A stretch of DNA of 64,000 nucleotides from Martinezella lusitana. Lineage in GTDB: Bacteria; Pseudomonadota; Alphaproteobacteria; Rhizobiales; Rhizobiaceae. Made by a program: the position numbers and the translations under genes. The notes under the pieces are model-generated. The model was not told the DNA's origin. It saw only the letters and a list, made by a program, of their open reading frames with translations, and made no database searches. Shown here piece after piece: positions 53,100-61,967 of the stretch. Location of the stretch: positions 1-64,000 of the forward strand of contig NZ_WUEY01000027.1 in assembly GCF_010668395.1 (NCBI RefSeq). The letters run 5' to 3'. Numbering within the stretch: position 1 is the first letter of the stretch; every line of letters begins with the position of its first letter.

Positions 53100-54053
53100 T
53101 CAGAACAGCTCGTCCAGCGCCGGCCCAAGCGGCACGATGCCGTTCGGATTAAGCGTCGCTATCGAGTAGTAGCCGCGCTTGATATGATCGAAGTTGACCG
53201 TCTCCGCAATCCCTGGCCAATCGAGCATGCGACGGCAGAAGGACTGGAGATTGGCATAGTCGGACAGCCGGCGGAGATTGCACTTGAACAGGCCATGGTA
53301 GGCGACGTCGAAGCGGACGAGGGTAACGAACAGCCTGATATCGCTTTCGGTCGGATGATCGGCGAAGAGAAAGTTCCTGCCCTCCAGCTCCGTCTCGACC
53401 CGATCGAGGCAATCGAACACATCGTTGAAAGCTTCTTCATAGGCGATCTGCGTCGTGGCAAAGCCGGCGCGATAGACGCCGTTGTTGAGAGCGGGATAGA
53501 TCCGGGCATTGAAACTGTCGATCTCTTCCCGCTTGCCGGCAGGGTAAAGGTCGATATCGTTGCGGGCGAAGTCGCCAAAGCCATCATTCAGCATGCGCAG
53601 GATATCGGCCGACTCGTTGTTGACGATCGTGCCGGTCTGCTTATCCCATAGAACCGGAACGGTGGCGCGGCCGGTGATATGAGGATCGGCCTTCGTATAG
53701 ATCTCATGCATGTAGATTGCGCCGTTGACCGGGTCGTTCGTGGCGCCCGGATAGTCACCAAACCGCCAGCCCTGCCTGGACAGCACCGGTTCGACGACAG
53801 AAACGGATATGACGTCTTCCAGGCCCTTCAGCTTGCGACCGATCAGGGTGCGCGATGCCCAGGGGCAGATCAGTGCGACGTAAAGATGGTAGCGGCCGGC
53901 ATCCGCCTTGAAGCCGGCATTCCCTGTCGGTCCTGCGCGGCCATCCGGCGTTACCCAGTTACGGAAGCTCGACGTCTGGCGAACGAAGCCGCCTTTTTCA
54001 TCCTTGGCCTGGACCGGCTGCCAATCTTCAGTCCATTTCCCGTCTACCAGCAA
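53100..54053 (-). CDS. yqjG: Glutathionyl-hydroquinone reductase (Xi-class GST)
   Basis: 317 aa, the YqjG/ECM4 family. The N-terminal thioredoxin-like domain has the catalytic Cys in LICPWASRT (CPWA, near residue 64) and NNESADILRM for glutathione binding; the C-terminal helical domain is complete. It reduces glutathionyl-hydroquinones in the cytoplasm. Divergent from the DUF2218 gene. Confidence 0.92.
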   Translation of the reverse strand: MLVDGKWTEDWQPVQAKDEKGGFVRQTSSFRNWVTPDGRAGPTGNAGFKADAGRYHLYVALICPWASRTLIGRKLKGLEDVISVSVVEPVLSRQGWRFGDYPGATNDPVNGAIYMHEIYTKADPHITGRATVPVLWDKQTGTIVNNESADILRMLNDGFGDFARNDIDLYPAGKREEIDSFNARIYPALNNGVYRAGFATTQIAYEEAFNDVFDCLDRVETELEGRNFLFADHPTESDIRLFVTLVRFDVAYHGLFKCNLRRLSDYANLQSFCRRMLDWPGIAETVNFDHIKRGYYSIATLNPNGIVPLGPALDELF

Positions 54054-54214
54054 GGCTATGTCTCCACTCGCGCGCGTTTTTCCGAGAGTCCAGCATAGCG
54101 GAACAGAATTTCACGGGAATAACGTAAACTTGAAACAGACTGTCTACCTCGCGAATGCGGATACTTCTATGTATGGAAAAAAGCGTTTTGCGCTCAGGTT
54201 TATTGGAGCATCTC

Positions 54215-54514
54215 ATGGCGACATCCGTTTCCACCGTCAAAACCGACCACGCCAGCCGCTATCTCCAGCAGCTCTGCAAGCACTGGAGCCATCGATTCAG
54301 CGTGGAGTTCGACCCGGCCGCCGGCAAGGTGCCCTTCAGCCCGGAAAACTCTCTCGATCTCGCGGCCGAGCCCGGCGGCCTGGTCATGACCCTGACTGTC
54401 GGAAATCCCGAAGATCTCGAGCGCATGCAGAATGTGGTCGCCGATCACCTCAAGCGCTTCGCTTTCCGCGAAGAACTCGACGTATCCTGGAGCGCCCACG
54501 CAAGCAAAGCGTAA
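54215..54514 (+). CDS. DUF2218 domain-containing protein
   Basis: 99-aa soluble protein with the family features DHASRYLQQLCKHW at the N-terminus and LAFREEL-type C-terminal strand. DUF2218 has no assigned function. ATG 54215 has TTGGAG at good spacing; the longer frame from 54155 lacks a site. Followed after 81 bp by a nitroreductase gene. Confidence 0.87.
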   Translation: MATSVSTVKTDHASRYLQQLCKHWSHRFSVEFDPAAGKVPFSPENSLDLAAEPGGLVMTLTVGNPEDLERMQNVVADHLKRFAFREELDVSWSAHASKA

Positions 54515-54595
54515 GCTCCCATCCTGTGTTCATAGCCAGCCAACGGTCTATTTTCCTGCGATCCACGGCTGGTCCCTCCAACGAAAGAAGCCGCA

Positions 54596-55195
54596 ATGAC
54601 ATCAAGCAACAGCCGCGAATCCCAATATCCGATCGACAAGCTCTTTCTCGACCGCTGGTCGCCGCGCGCCTATTCCAACGAGAGCATTCCGGAAGCGGAC
54701 CTGCTGACCATTCTGGAAGCAGCGCACTGGGCACCCTCGGCCTCCAACCTGCAGCCGTGGCGGTTCCTCTATGCCCTCCGCGGCTCGGAACACTGGGAAA
54801 AGTTCCTGAGCGTTCTGGTGGAATTCAACCAGGGCTGGGTGAAATCCGCCTCCGCGCTGCTCTTCGTCATCTCGCGCACCCATAATGGCGAGCTTGGCTC
54901 GGCCGAACAGAAGCCCAGCTACAGCCATTCCTTCGACGCGGGCGCGGCCTGGGGCTTCCTGGCGGTCCAGGCACATCTAGCCGGCTATGAAGCGCACGGC
55001 ATGACCGGGTTCCATGTCGAAAAATCCTATGAAGTTCTCGGCATTCCCGACGGCTTCCGCGTCGAGGCCGCCGTCGCGATCGGCAAAGTAGGCGACAAGA
55101 GCCAGCTTCCGGAAAAGCTGCGCGAGCGTGAAGTCCCGAGCCAGCGTGTGGCGCTTTCGGAACTCGCCTTCAACGGCACCTTCATCGCCAAGTAA
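54596..55195 (+). CDS. Nitroreductase family protein
   Basis: 199-aa flavin enzyme. RWSPRAYSNE near residue 22 (FMN phosphate contact) and AAHWAPSASNLQPWRF near 43 are the family motifs; the central GAAWGFLAVQAHLAGY helix follows. These NAD(P)H-FMN reductases act on quinones and nitro compounds. It ends in a convergent arrangement with gyrB. Confidence 0.92.
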   Translation: MTSSNSRESQYPIDKLFLDRWSPRAYSNESIPEADLLTILEAAHWAPSASNLQPWRFLYALRGSEHWEKFLSVLVEFNQGWVKSASALLFVISRTHNGELGSAEQKPSYSHSFDAGAAWGFLAVQAHLAGYEAHGMTGFHVEKSYEVLGIPDGFRVEAAVAIGKVGDKSQLPEKLREREVPSQRVALSELAFNGTFIAK

Positions 55196-55200
55196 TCGAT

Positions 55201-55241
55201 AAAAAAGAAAAGGCCGGAGCATCATAACAAATGCTCCGGCC
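55201..55241 (-). terminator. gyrB terminator
   Basis: GGCCGGAGCAT (55212-55222) pairs perfectly with 55231-55241. On the minus strand the stem is followed by TTTTCTTTTTT. It lies 60 bp past the gyrB stop, beyond the plus-strand terminator. Confidence 0.85.
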
Positions 55242-55252
55242 TCGCAATGTAT

Positions 55253-55287
55253 AAGGCCCGCCGGATATTCTCCGCGGGCCTTTTTGC
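55253..55287 (+). terminator. Nitroreductase-gene terminator
   Basis: GGCCCGC (55255-55261) pairs with GCGGGCC (55274-55280), followed by TTTTTG on the plus strand. It lies 58 bp past the nitroreductase stop. Confidence 0.8.
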
Positions 55288-55301
55288 TTATCGAACCAGC
55301 C

Positions 55302-57737
55302 TCAGATATCGAGATTGGCGACGTTCAATGCGTTGTCCTGAATGAACTCGCGCCGCGGCTCGACTTCGTCGCCCATGAGCCGGGCAAACAGGCCGTCGGC
55401 ATCGGTCGCGTCCGTCACCCTCACCTGCAGCAGGGTGCGGACGTTCGGATCGAGCGTCGTTTCCCAGAGCTGCTCGGCATTCATCTCGCCAAGACCTTTA
55501 TAGCGCTGCAGCGTCAGGCCCTTGCGGCCGCCGGCAAAGATCGTGTCCAGCAACTGGCGAGGACCGGAAATTTCCGTCTCGCCATCGCGGCGGGTAAGCT
55601 TCGGCGGCGTGACGTAAACTTCCTTCAGCCGTGCGCCAAGCTGGTCGATGAGGCGGGCATCCTGCGAGCCGATGAGCGCCATGTCGAGGAAGACGACTTC
55701 CTTGACGCCGCGCACCGTGCGCTCGAAGCGCAGGCCGCCCTCGCCGGTCACGGCACCGGTCCAACCGCGTTCGGTTTCCTCGGCGATGATATCGAGCCGC
55801 TTGGCGACATCGTTCACCAGCGTTTCCGCGCGTGCGGGATCGCTGACCATTTCGGCGTTGAGAGCACCGGCGATGGCCGCCTGCTCGACGACGGAGCGAT
55901 TGTAGCGGGAATGCAGATTGTCGATCAGCGTGCGCAGGCGGAGCGCGTCGTAGATCGCCTCGCGCAGATCCTGGCCGACGCGCACTTCGCCGTTGCCGAG
56001 ACGCAGGCTTGCATCGTCGGTGCCCTGGCCGATCAGATATTCCTCCAGTGCCTTCTCGTCCTTGACGTATTGCACCGACTTGCCGCGCGTCACCTTATAG
56101 AGCGGCGGCTGGGCGATATAGAGATGACCGCGCTCGATGAGATCAGGCATCTGCCGGAAGAAGAAGGTCAGAAGCAGCGTGCGAATATGCGCGCCGTCGA
56201 CGTCTGCGTCCGTCATGATGATGATCTTGTGATACCGCAGCTTTTCGGCGTTGAACTCGTCCTTGCCGATACCGGTGCCGAGCGCGGTGATCAGCGTGCC
56301 GATTTCCTGGCTCGACAGCATCTTGTCGAAGCGCGCACGCTCGACGTTCAGGATCTTGCCGCGCAGCGGCAGGATGGCCTGGTTTTCGCGCGAACGCCCC
56401 TGCTTGGCCGAACCGCCTGCCGAGTCACCCTCGACGAGGAAGACTTCCGACTTGGCGGGATCGCGTTCGGAGCAATCGGCGAGCTTGCCGGGTAGCGATG
56501 CGATGTCGAGCGCGCCCTTGCGGCGGGTCAGTTCGCGCGCCTTGCGGGCAGCCTCGCGGGCAGCGGCGGCCTCGACCACCTTGCCGACCAGCACCTTGGC
56601 ATCGGACGGATGCTCTTCGAGCCATGTACCGAGCGCCTCGTTGACAAGGCTTTCAACGACCGGGCGAACTTCGGAGGAAACCAGCTTGTCCTTGGTCTGC
56701 GACGAGAATTTCGGATCGGGCACCTTGACCGACAGCACGGCCGTCAGGCCTTCGCGGCAGTCGTCGCCGGTCAGCGTCACCTTTTCCCTCTTGGTGATCC
56801 CGGAGGTATCGGCATAGGAGGTGATCTGGCGCGTCAGAGCCGCACGGAAACCGGCCATATGCGTGCCGCCGTCGCGCTGCGGGATGTTGTTGGTGAAGCA
56901 GAGCACGTTCTCGTGGTAGCTGTCGTTCCACCACATCGCCACTTCGACCGTAATTCCATCCTTCTCGCTGCGAATCGACACCGGCTTCTGGACGAGTGGC
57001 TTCTTGGCGCGATCGAGATAGGAAACGAAGGCCTCCAAGCCGCCGTCGTACAGCAGCTCTTCCTGCCTGACGTCGGAATGGCGCTTGTCGGTCAAGAGGA
57101 TGCGAACGCCGGAATTCAGGAAAGCGAGTTCGCGCAGGCGATGTTCCAGCGTGCCGTAATCGAACTCAATCATGGTGAAGGTGTCGGAGCTCGGCATGAA
57201 GCTGACCTCGGTGCCGGTCGCATCGCCCGCGTCACCCGTTTGCTTCAACGGCGCATCGGCCACGCCATGGGTGAAGCTCATCTCATGGATCTTGCCCTGG
57301 CGGCGGATCTTCAGGCGCAGCCAAACGGAGAGCGCATTGACCACCGAGACGCCGACGCCGTGCAATCCGCCCGAAACCTTGTAGGAATTCTGGTCGAACT
57401 TACCACCGGCATGCAGCTGGGTCATGATAACCTCGGCCGCCGAAATGCCCTCGCCGCTGTGAATGTCCGTCGGAATGCCGCGACCATTGTCCGTGACCGT
57501 GACGGAACCGTCGGGATTGAGCGTCACCGTCACGATGTCGGCATGGCCGGCCAAGGCTTCGTCAATGGCGTTGTCGACGACTTCATAGACCATGTGATGC
57601 AGGCCCGAGCCGTCATCCGTATCACCGATATACATGCCGGGGCGCTTGCGCACGGCATCAAGGCCCTTCAGAACCTTGATGGAATCTGCGCCATATTCGG
57701 CGCTGCCGCCGTTGTCGGTTACGGATGTGTCGGTCAT
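55302..57737 (-). CDS. gyrB: DNA gyrase subunit B
   Basis: 811 aa. The GHKL ATPase domain (DNAIDEALAG, NGRGIPTDIH, GGLHGVGVSVVNAL), TOPRIM domain (EGDSAGGSAKQGR and DADVDGAHIRTLLLTFF) and C-terminal QRYKGLGEMN segment are all intact. Its length separates it from the shorter ParE. Gyrase introduces negative supercoils. gyrB is monocistronic here, with its own terminator. Confidence 0.97.
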   Translation of the reverse strand: MTDTSVTDNGGSAEYGADSIKVLKGLDAVRKRPGMYIGDTDDGSGLHHMVYEVVDNAIDEALAGHADIVTVTLNPDGSVTVTDNGRGIPTDIHSGEGISAAEVIMTQLHAGGKFDQNSYKVSGGLHGVGVSVVNALSVWLRLKIRRQGKIHEMSFTHGVADAPLKQTGDAGDATGTEVSFMPSSDTFTMIEFDYGTLEHRLRELAFLNSGVRILLTDKRHSDVRQEELLYDGGLEAFVSYLDRAKKPLVQKPVSIRSEKDGITVEVAMWWNDSYHENVLCFTNNIPQRDGGTHMAGFRAALTRQITSYADTSGITKREKVTLTGDDCREGLTAVLSVKVPDPKFSSQTKDKLVSSEVRPVVESLVNEALGTWLEEHPSDAKVLVGKVVEAAAAREAARKARELTRRKGALDIASLPGKLADCSERDPAKSEVFLVEGDSAGGSAKQGRSRENQAILPLRGKILNVERARFDKMLSSQEIGTLITALGTGIGKDEFNAEKLRYHKIIIMTDADVDGAHIRTLLLTFFFRQMPDLIERGHLYIAQPPLYKVTRGKSVQYVKDEKALEEYLIGQGTDDASLRLGNGEVRVGQDLREAIYDALRLRTLIDNLHSRYNRSVVEQAAIAGALNAEMVSDPARAETLVNDVAKRLDIIAEETERGWTGAVTGEGGLRFERTVRGVKEVVFLDMALIGSQDARLIDQLGARLKEVYVTPPKLTRRDGETEISGPRQLLDTIFAGGRKGLTLQRYKGLGEMNAEQLWETTLDPNVRTLLQVRVTDATDADGLFARLMGDEVEPRREFIQDNALNVANLDI

Positions 57738-57885
57738 ATATTGAAGTCTTTCCAGTGTTTTAGAGAACCCGGCCGATCCCTGGCGAATCAGCGGTTTTTC
57801 CTGCCCTGAATATAGGGTGTTTCGTCCTGAAGTTCCAAACGGAAGGCCCCGAAATCAGGTATAAAACAGGGGATTACGGCGCTTT

Positions 57886-58251
57886 TCAGCCTGTTTTCCC
57901 GGCATTTTCCAGAACTCGGGATAGCTCGCGGATCGTTGCGGCGTCAAGACTGCGAATCTTGCCGGCCAAATGGTTGACGAAAGCCGTGTACTCGGGCGCA
58001 AGCCCGGAGGTATCGACGACGACGCGCGGATCGGAAAATCGCGCCAGGAGGAACAATTCCTCGGCCTCGTCCCAGATGATATTGAAATAGCCGGCGATGC
58101 GCTGCAGCAGATCGAAGGTCGGCAGGCCGCGCTTTCCGTGTTCTAAGGCGGATAAGTAAGCCGGAGTCACATTGAGCGCCTCGGCCATCTGCTTTTGCGA
58201 GACACCCTTGCGCAGTCTCAATTTTCGCACCGCTTCGCCGAACGGGGTCAA
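57886..58251 (-). CDS. XRE-family helix-turn-helix regulator
   Basis: 121 aa. The Cro/C1-type HTH spans residues 6-60 (LRKGVSQKQMAEALNVTPA, ALEHGKRGLP). The C-terminal half (EYTAFVNHLAGKIRSLDA) is helical and may be for oligomerisation. It overlaps the Smr gene by 4 nt and is the last gene of the Tim44-mltA-smr operon. Target genes unknown. Confidence 0.9.
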   Translation of the reverse strand: MTPFGEAVRKLRLRKGVSQKQMAEALNVTPAYLSALEHGKRGLPTFDLLQRIAGYFNIIWDEAEELFLLARFSDPRVVVDTSGLAPEYTAFVNHLAGKIRSLDAATIRELSRVLENAGKTG

Positions 58252-58832
58252 GGCTTTTCCCCCTTCAAGCGTGATAGGCGGATATAGAGCGCACCCTCGC
58301 CGCCATGATGCTGGGCGGCCGTTTCATAGGAGGAGATCAGAAAGCGGAATTCCGGCTTGGAAAACCAGAGCGGCACGGCGCGCTTCAGCGCACCCTCGCT
58401 GCCCATGGAGCTGCCCTTGCCCGTTATGACGAGCACATGGCGAAGCCCGCGACCGTGAGCCCGCAGCAGGAAGTCCAGCAGCATGGAATGCGCCTCGCTC
58501 TGGATGAGGCCATGAAGGTCGATCCGGGCTTCGAGCGCCAGGTGGCCCCTGGCGATCTTGCGCTTGACGGGACGCTCCAGCGGATGGTGACGGCCGGCGG
58601 GCTGCTTTGCCGGCGCTGCGACTTCCGGCGTTTCTGAAGACACCGGCACTGCCTTTGCCTTTGCCGCGCGGCTGCTTTCCTCGCTTTCGGCTTCCGCCTG
58701 CAGCACAGCTTCGAAAGCCTCGATATCGGTCATTCGGCCGGGCATGGGGCGCGTGCTCTTGGCGACCTTACCCCAAAGGATACGGTCCTCCGTACTGAGC
58801 TTTCGTTCCTTGTTCTGCCGTTCCGGGGCCAT
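58248..58832 (-). CDS. Smr domain protein
   Basis: 194 aa. The N-terminal half is charged and low-complexity; the Smr domain occupies about residues 105-190 with ARIDLHGLIQSEA (LHG motif) and VLVITGKGSSMGSEG (GKG motif). Small MutS-related domains are nucleases or RNA/ribosome-binding modules. It overlaps mltA by 1 nt and the HTH gene by 4 nt. Confidence 0.9.
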   Translation of the reverse strand: MAPERQNKERKLSTEDRILWGKVAKSTRPMPGRMTDIEAFEAVLQAEAESEESSRAAKAKAVPVSSETPEVAAPAKQPAGRHHPLERPVKRKIARGHLALEARIDLHGLIQSEAHSMLLDFLLRAHGRGLRHVLVITGKGSSMGSEGALKRAVPLWFSKPEFRFLISSYETAAQHHGGEGALYIRLSRLKGEKP

Positions 58833-59950
58833 CAGCCGAACCTCTGCGCCGCCGCCTTCGGAATGAATATATAAAAATCGGCGTCGTTGCGCACGGTGCC
58901 GGCGAGCTCGCCTGCATCATAGCCCGAACCGGTAAAGATATCCCCGCGCGCCGGCCCGACGATCGCCGAGCCCGTATCGAGCGCCAGCATCAGCCGCGCG
59001 AAAGGCTTGCCGGCATCGAGATGGGTGAGGCTTTCCGACCGGATGAAGAAGGGAAAACCGAAGGTATGGATCTGCCGATCGACCGCAAGGGACCGGCCGG
59101 CCACGAGCGGCACCTTGGCGGCCGCGATCGGACCCAAGGCCGGATCGCTGACATCGGCCTCGCGGAAGAAAATATAGGACCGATTGTGCCAAAGGACTTC
59201 GTCGACCTGCTCCGGGTGCCCATAGAGCCAGTCGCGGATCGTCTGCATGGAAATCGTCGCGCGATCCAGCAAGCCGCGTTCGATCAGCAAGCGCCCGACG
59301 GCCGAGAAAGGATGACCGGCCTTGGCGGCATAGGTGATGCGGCCAAGCCGTCCATCCGGATAGCGCAGACGCGCCGCACCCTGCACATGCACGAAGAAGA
59401 CATCGACCTTGGATTTCGCCCAGGCGATTTCCAGACCCTTGCCGTCGAGATAGCCCCGATCGATCTCGCCGCGGTCGGGATAGGCGGAGATGGCGTCGCC
59501 CTGAAGCCTGCCGAACATATAGGACGGGTCGAGTTCGGCGGGCCGGTTGGTGTCGTCCAGATCGATCAGATCGGCCGGCCGGCGATAGAAAGGATGGCAA
59601 AAGGTTTCGTCCGGCACGGCCGAAACTTCGATTTCCGGCTCATAGAAGGCGGTGACGAAACCATTTGCGCCGCCGTCGCGGCGAATGAAAAAGGGCTGAC
59701 AGTGCTCCTCGAAGAAAGCCCGGGCTTCCGACCCATTCCGCGGTTCCACCCCTTCGGCGATGTCGAGCAGCGTCAGGAGATCGGCCGAGGTCAGCCCGGC
59801 AGCGCCCGTGCGATAGGGCTTCACGGTGCGGATATGGTCCCGGCAGTCCTTCATCGCGCGAAAAAGGCTGGAAGGATCATCGTCCTCCCAGCCCTTCAGA
59901 TCGGCGAAGGTTGCCGGCTCCAGCCTGAATTCCTGCAATGGGCTCGTCAT
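58832..59950 (-). CDS. mltA: Membrane-bound lytic murein transglycosylase A family
   Basis: 372 aa with the MltA double-psi barrel (FYEPEIEVSA, SYIFFREAD) and the C-terminal 3D domain (MLALDTGSAIVGPARGD, GSGYDAGELAG). The family cleaves peptidoglycan strands forming 1,6-anhydro-MurNAc. No signal peptide or lipobox is visible at the N-terminus (MTSPLQEFRLEP), although the start overlaps the preceding gene by 4 nt and looks sound; export is therefore unexplained. Confidence 0.92.
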   Translation of the reverse strand: MTSPLQEFRLEPATFADLKGWEDDDPSSLFRAMKDCRDHIRTVKPYRTGAAGLTSADLLTLLDIAEGVEPRNGSEARAFFEEHCQPFFIRRDGGANGFVTAFYEPEIEVSAVPDETFCHPFYRRPADLIDLDDTNRPAELDPSYMFGRLQGDAISAYPDRGEIDRGYLDGKGLEIAWAKSKVDVFFVHVQGAARLRYPDGRLGRITYAAKAGHPFSAVGRLLIERGLLDRATISMQTIRDWLYGHPEQVDEVLWHNRSYIFFREADVSDPALGPIAAAKVPLVAGRSLAVDRQIHTFGFPFFIRSESLTHLDAGKPFARLMLALDTGSAIVGPARGDIFTGSGYDAGELAGTVRNDADFYIFIPKAAAQRFG

Positions 59951-60648
59951 TGTTCCGATTCGGTCGCCACAAGTTTCCAGTTCGGATCGCGCGAACGCGT
60001 GTCGCGGGCGAAGGTCCAGAGATCGCTGATCTCGGCCACCGCCTCGGCATCGCCATCGATCAGCGCGCCGGCCTTGTCATAGGTGGCCGAAATCATCTGG
60101 CTGACGATGCGCATGGTGATGAGGGATTCCGTTCCCTTCATCTCGGCGCTGAGGATATCGGCCTTGTCGATGCCGACGAAGGTGGACTTGATCTTCTCGC
60201 CCTTGGCCTCGCGATCGGCGATGGCGGCATCGAACCCCTCGTAGACTTCACGGGACAGCAGACCCTTCAGAGACTTGCGGTCGCCTTCGGCGAAGGCCAT
60301 GACGATCATCTCGTAGGCCATGCGGGCGCCGTTGACGAATTCCTTCGGATTGAAGGCAGGGTCGGCCTTGTTCAGTTCGCGCAGCGAATCATTCAGCGGC
60401 GTACCGGCCGGGGTGAAGGCATCGACGGCGGCAAAACGGTCTTCCTCTTCGGTCGCATCGCGCCTCGGCAGGGTCACCACCTTGCCGGCGTCCGGCGGCG
60501 TCTGGCCATTTGCCGGATCTGCAGAACCATAGAGATCGCGCGGCGGCTTCTCATTCCCTGTGCGGCGGCCAAGGACGCTGCGCAGCTGAAAAAAGATCAG
60601 CACCGCCGCCACCAGGAAAAAGATCGTCACAAAGTCGTTTGCACCCAT
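59947..60648 (-). CDS. Tim44-like domain protein (TimA family)
   Basis: 233 aa. An N-terminal membrane helix (FVTIFFLVAAVLIFFQL) is followed by a Pro-rich linker and a Tim44-like domain (about residues 85-230; FVNGARMAYEMIVMAFAEGD). Alphaproteobacterial TimA is the likely relative of mitochondrial Tim44, an import-motor adaptor; the bacterial role is not settled. First gene of a four-gene overlapping operon and divergent from fxsA. Confidence 0.9.
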   Translation of the reverse strand: MGANDFVTIFFLVAAVLIFFQLRSVLGRRTGNEKPPRDLYGSADPANGQTPPDAGKVVTLPRRDATEEEDRFAAVDAFTPAGTPLNDSLRELNKADPAFNPKEFVNGARMAYEMIVMAFAEGDRKSLKGLLSREVYEGFDAAIADREAKGEKIKSTFVGIDKADILSAEMKGTESLITMRIVSQMISATYDKAGALIDGDAEAVAEISDLWTFARDTRSRDPNWKLVATESEQ

Positions 60649-60794
60649 CTCGTATCGGAACCACCGTTAAAATTAAAAGATCAGTCCCCATATAGTCCGC
60701 ATCGATCTATCATTCAAATAGCGGACCGGTTTCTTTATTATATGCGAGAAACCAACGCTTACGCGAAGAAACCCGCTTTCAGGACCACCGTAAC

Positions 60795-61313
60795 ATGCGC
60801 CTATCATTTCTTCCTATCTTCGTTTTCCTGATGCCCCTGGCCGAAATCGCCGGGTTCATCGTTGTCGGAAAGATGATCGGCGTCTGGGCGACGCTGGGAC
60901 TCGTCATCCTCAGCGTGGTTCTCGGTGCCGCCCTTCTGAGAATACAGGGGATCGGCATTCTCCAGCGCATCTCAGCCGAAAGCCGCAATGGCGGCGATCC
61001 CGGCCGCGAGATGGTGCATGGCGCCATGATCGTCGTCGCCGCCTTCTTCCTGATGCTGCCCGGCTTCATATCCGATATCATCGGCCTGCTGCTGTTCATT
61101 CCGGCCGTGCGCGATCTCGCCTGGAAAATGCTGCGCAAGCGTATCGTCGTCGTCGGCAATTCGCGCGCCTTCCGGCGCGGACAGGGGCCAGGTGCCGGCC
61201 CCCAGGCCAGACCGCAGAACCCTGGAACGGTGGTCGATCTGGACGAAAACGATTTCCATCGCGAGCCGAACCGGAACTCGCCCTGGTCCGATCAGAAGCG
61301 GCTCGGAGACTAG
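60795..61313 (+). CDS. fxsA: FxsA family membrane protein
   Basis: 172 aa. The N-terminal 95 residues hold hydrophobic helices with family motifs (PLAEIAGFIVVGKMIG, PGFISDIIGLLLFIP), followed by a hydrophilic tail rich in Arg, Pro and Gln. Overexpressed E. coli FxsA relieves phage T7 exclusion; its normal function is unknown. It is followed by secB after 92 bp. Confidence 0.92.
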   Translation: MRLSFLPIFVFLMPLAEIAGFIVVGKMIGVWATLGLVILSVVLGAALLRIQGIGILQRISAESRNGGDPGREMVHGAMIVVAAFFLMLPGFISDIIGLLLFIPAVRDLAWKMLRKRIVVVGNSRAFRRGQGPGAGPQARPQNPGTVVDLDENDFHREPNRNSPWSDQKRLGD

Positions 61314-61405
61314 GATAACGGCAACCAAGCGCCGGGCCATAAGGGTTGTAAGCCCCTATTCGAAATGCTAGATGGCGACACCCATCGACGTGAGAGGACA
61401 CCCCC

Positions 61406-61888
61406 ATGGCCAACGAGACCAACGGCAACGGTGCAGCCAGCCCGAGCCTCAGCATCCTTGCTCAGTACACCAAGGATCTTTCCTTTGAAAATCCGGGTGC
61501 CCCGCGCTCGCTTCAGGCCCGGGAAAATGCTCCCGACATCAATATCAACGTCAACGTCAATGCCAATCCGCTCTCGGATTCGGATTTCGACGTCGTGCTG
61601 ACGCTGAATGCCGAAGCCAAGGACGGCGAGCGCGTTCTCTTCCACACCGAGCTGGTTTACGGCGGCGTTTTCCGCGTCACCGGCTTCCCTCAGGAACACA
61701 TGCTGCCGCTGCTCTTCATCGAGTGCCCGCGCCTGCTGTTCCCCTTCGCGCGTCAGATCATTGCCGACATCACCCGCAATGGCGGCTTCCCGCCGCTGAT
61801 GATCGACCCGATCGATTTCGCGCAGATGTTCACGCAGCGCATGGCCGAAGAACAGGCCCGCGCCCAGGTTTCGGCCGTTCCGAACTAA
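61406..61888 (+). CDS. secB: Protein-export chaperone SecB
   Basis: 160 aa, typical SecB: acidic, with YTKDLSFENP near the N-terminus, NVNVNANPL and the conserved CPRLLFPFARQIIADITRNGGFPPL block. It holds preproteins unfolded and hands them to SecA. Divergent promoter spacing suggests expression with fxsA or from its own promoter. A strong bidirectional terminator follows. Confidence 0.97.
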   Translation: MANETNGNGAASPSLSILAQYTKDLSFENPGAPRSLQARENAPDININVNVNANPLSDSDFDVVLTLNAEAKDGERVLFHTELVYGGVFRVTGFPQEHMLPLLFIECPRLLFPFARQIIADITRNGGFPPLMIDPIDFAQMFTQRMAEEQARAQVSAVPN

Positions 61889-61914
61889 GCCTGACCCTTT
61901 CCAGCTGGAAACAG

Positions 61915-61948
61915 AAATGCCCGGATCATCGTCCGGGCATTTTCTTTT
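61915..61948 (+). terminator. secB terminator (bidirectional)
   Basis: AAATGCCCGGA (61915-61925) pairs with TCCGGGCATTT (61932-61942), followed by TTTCTTTTG. The left side is A-rich, so it may also serve the convergent dnaQ. Confidence 0.88.
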
Positions 61949-61967
61949 GTATGCTTGGGAAGGCGCT

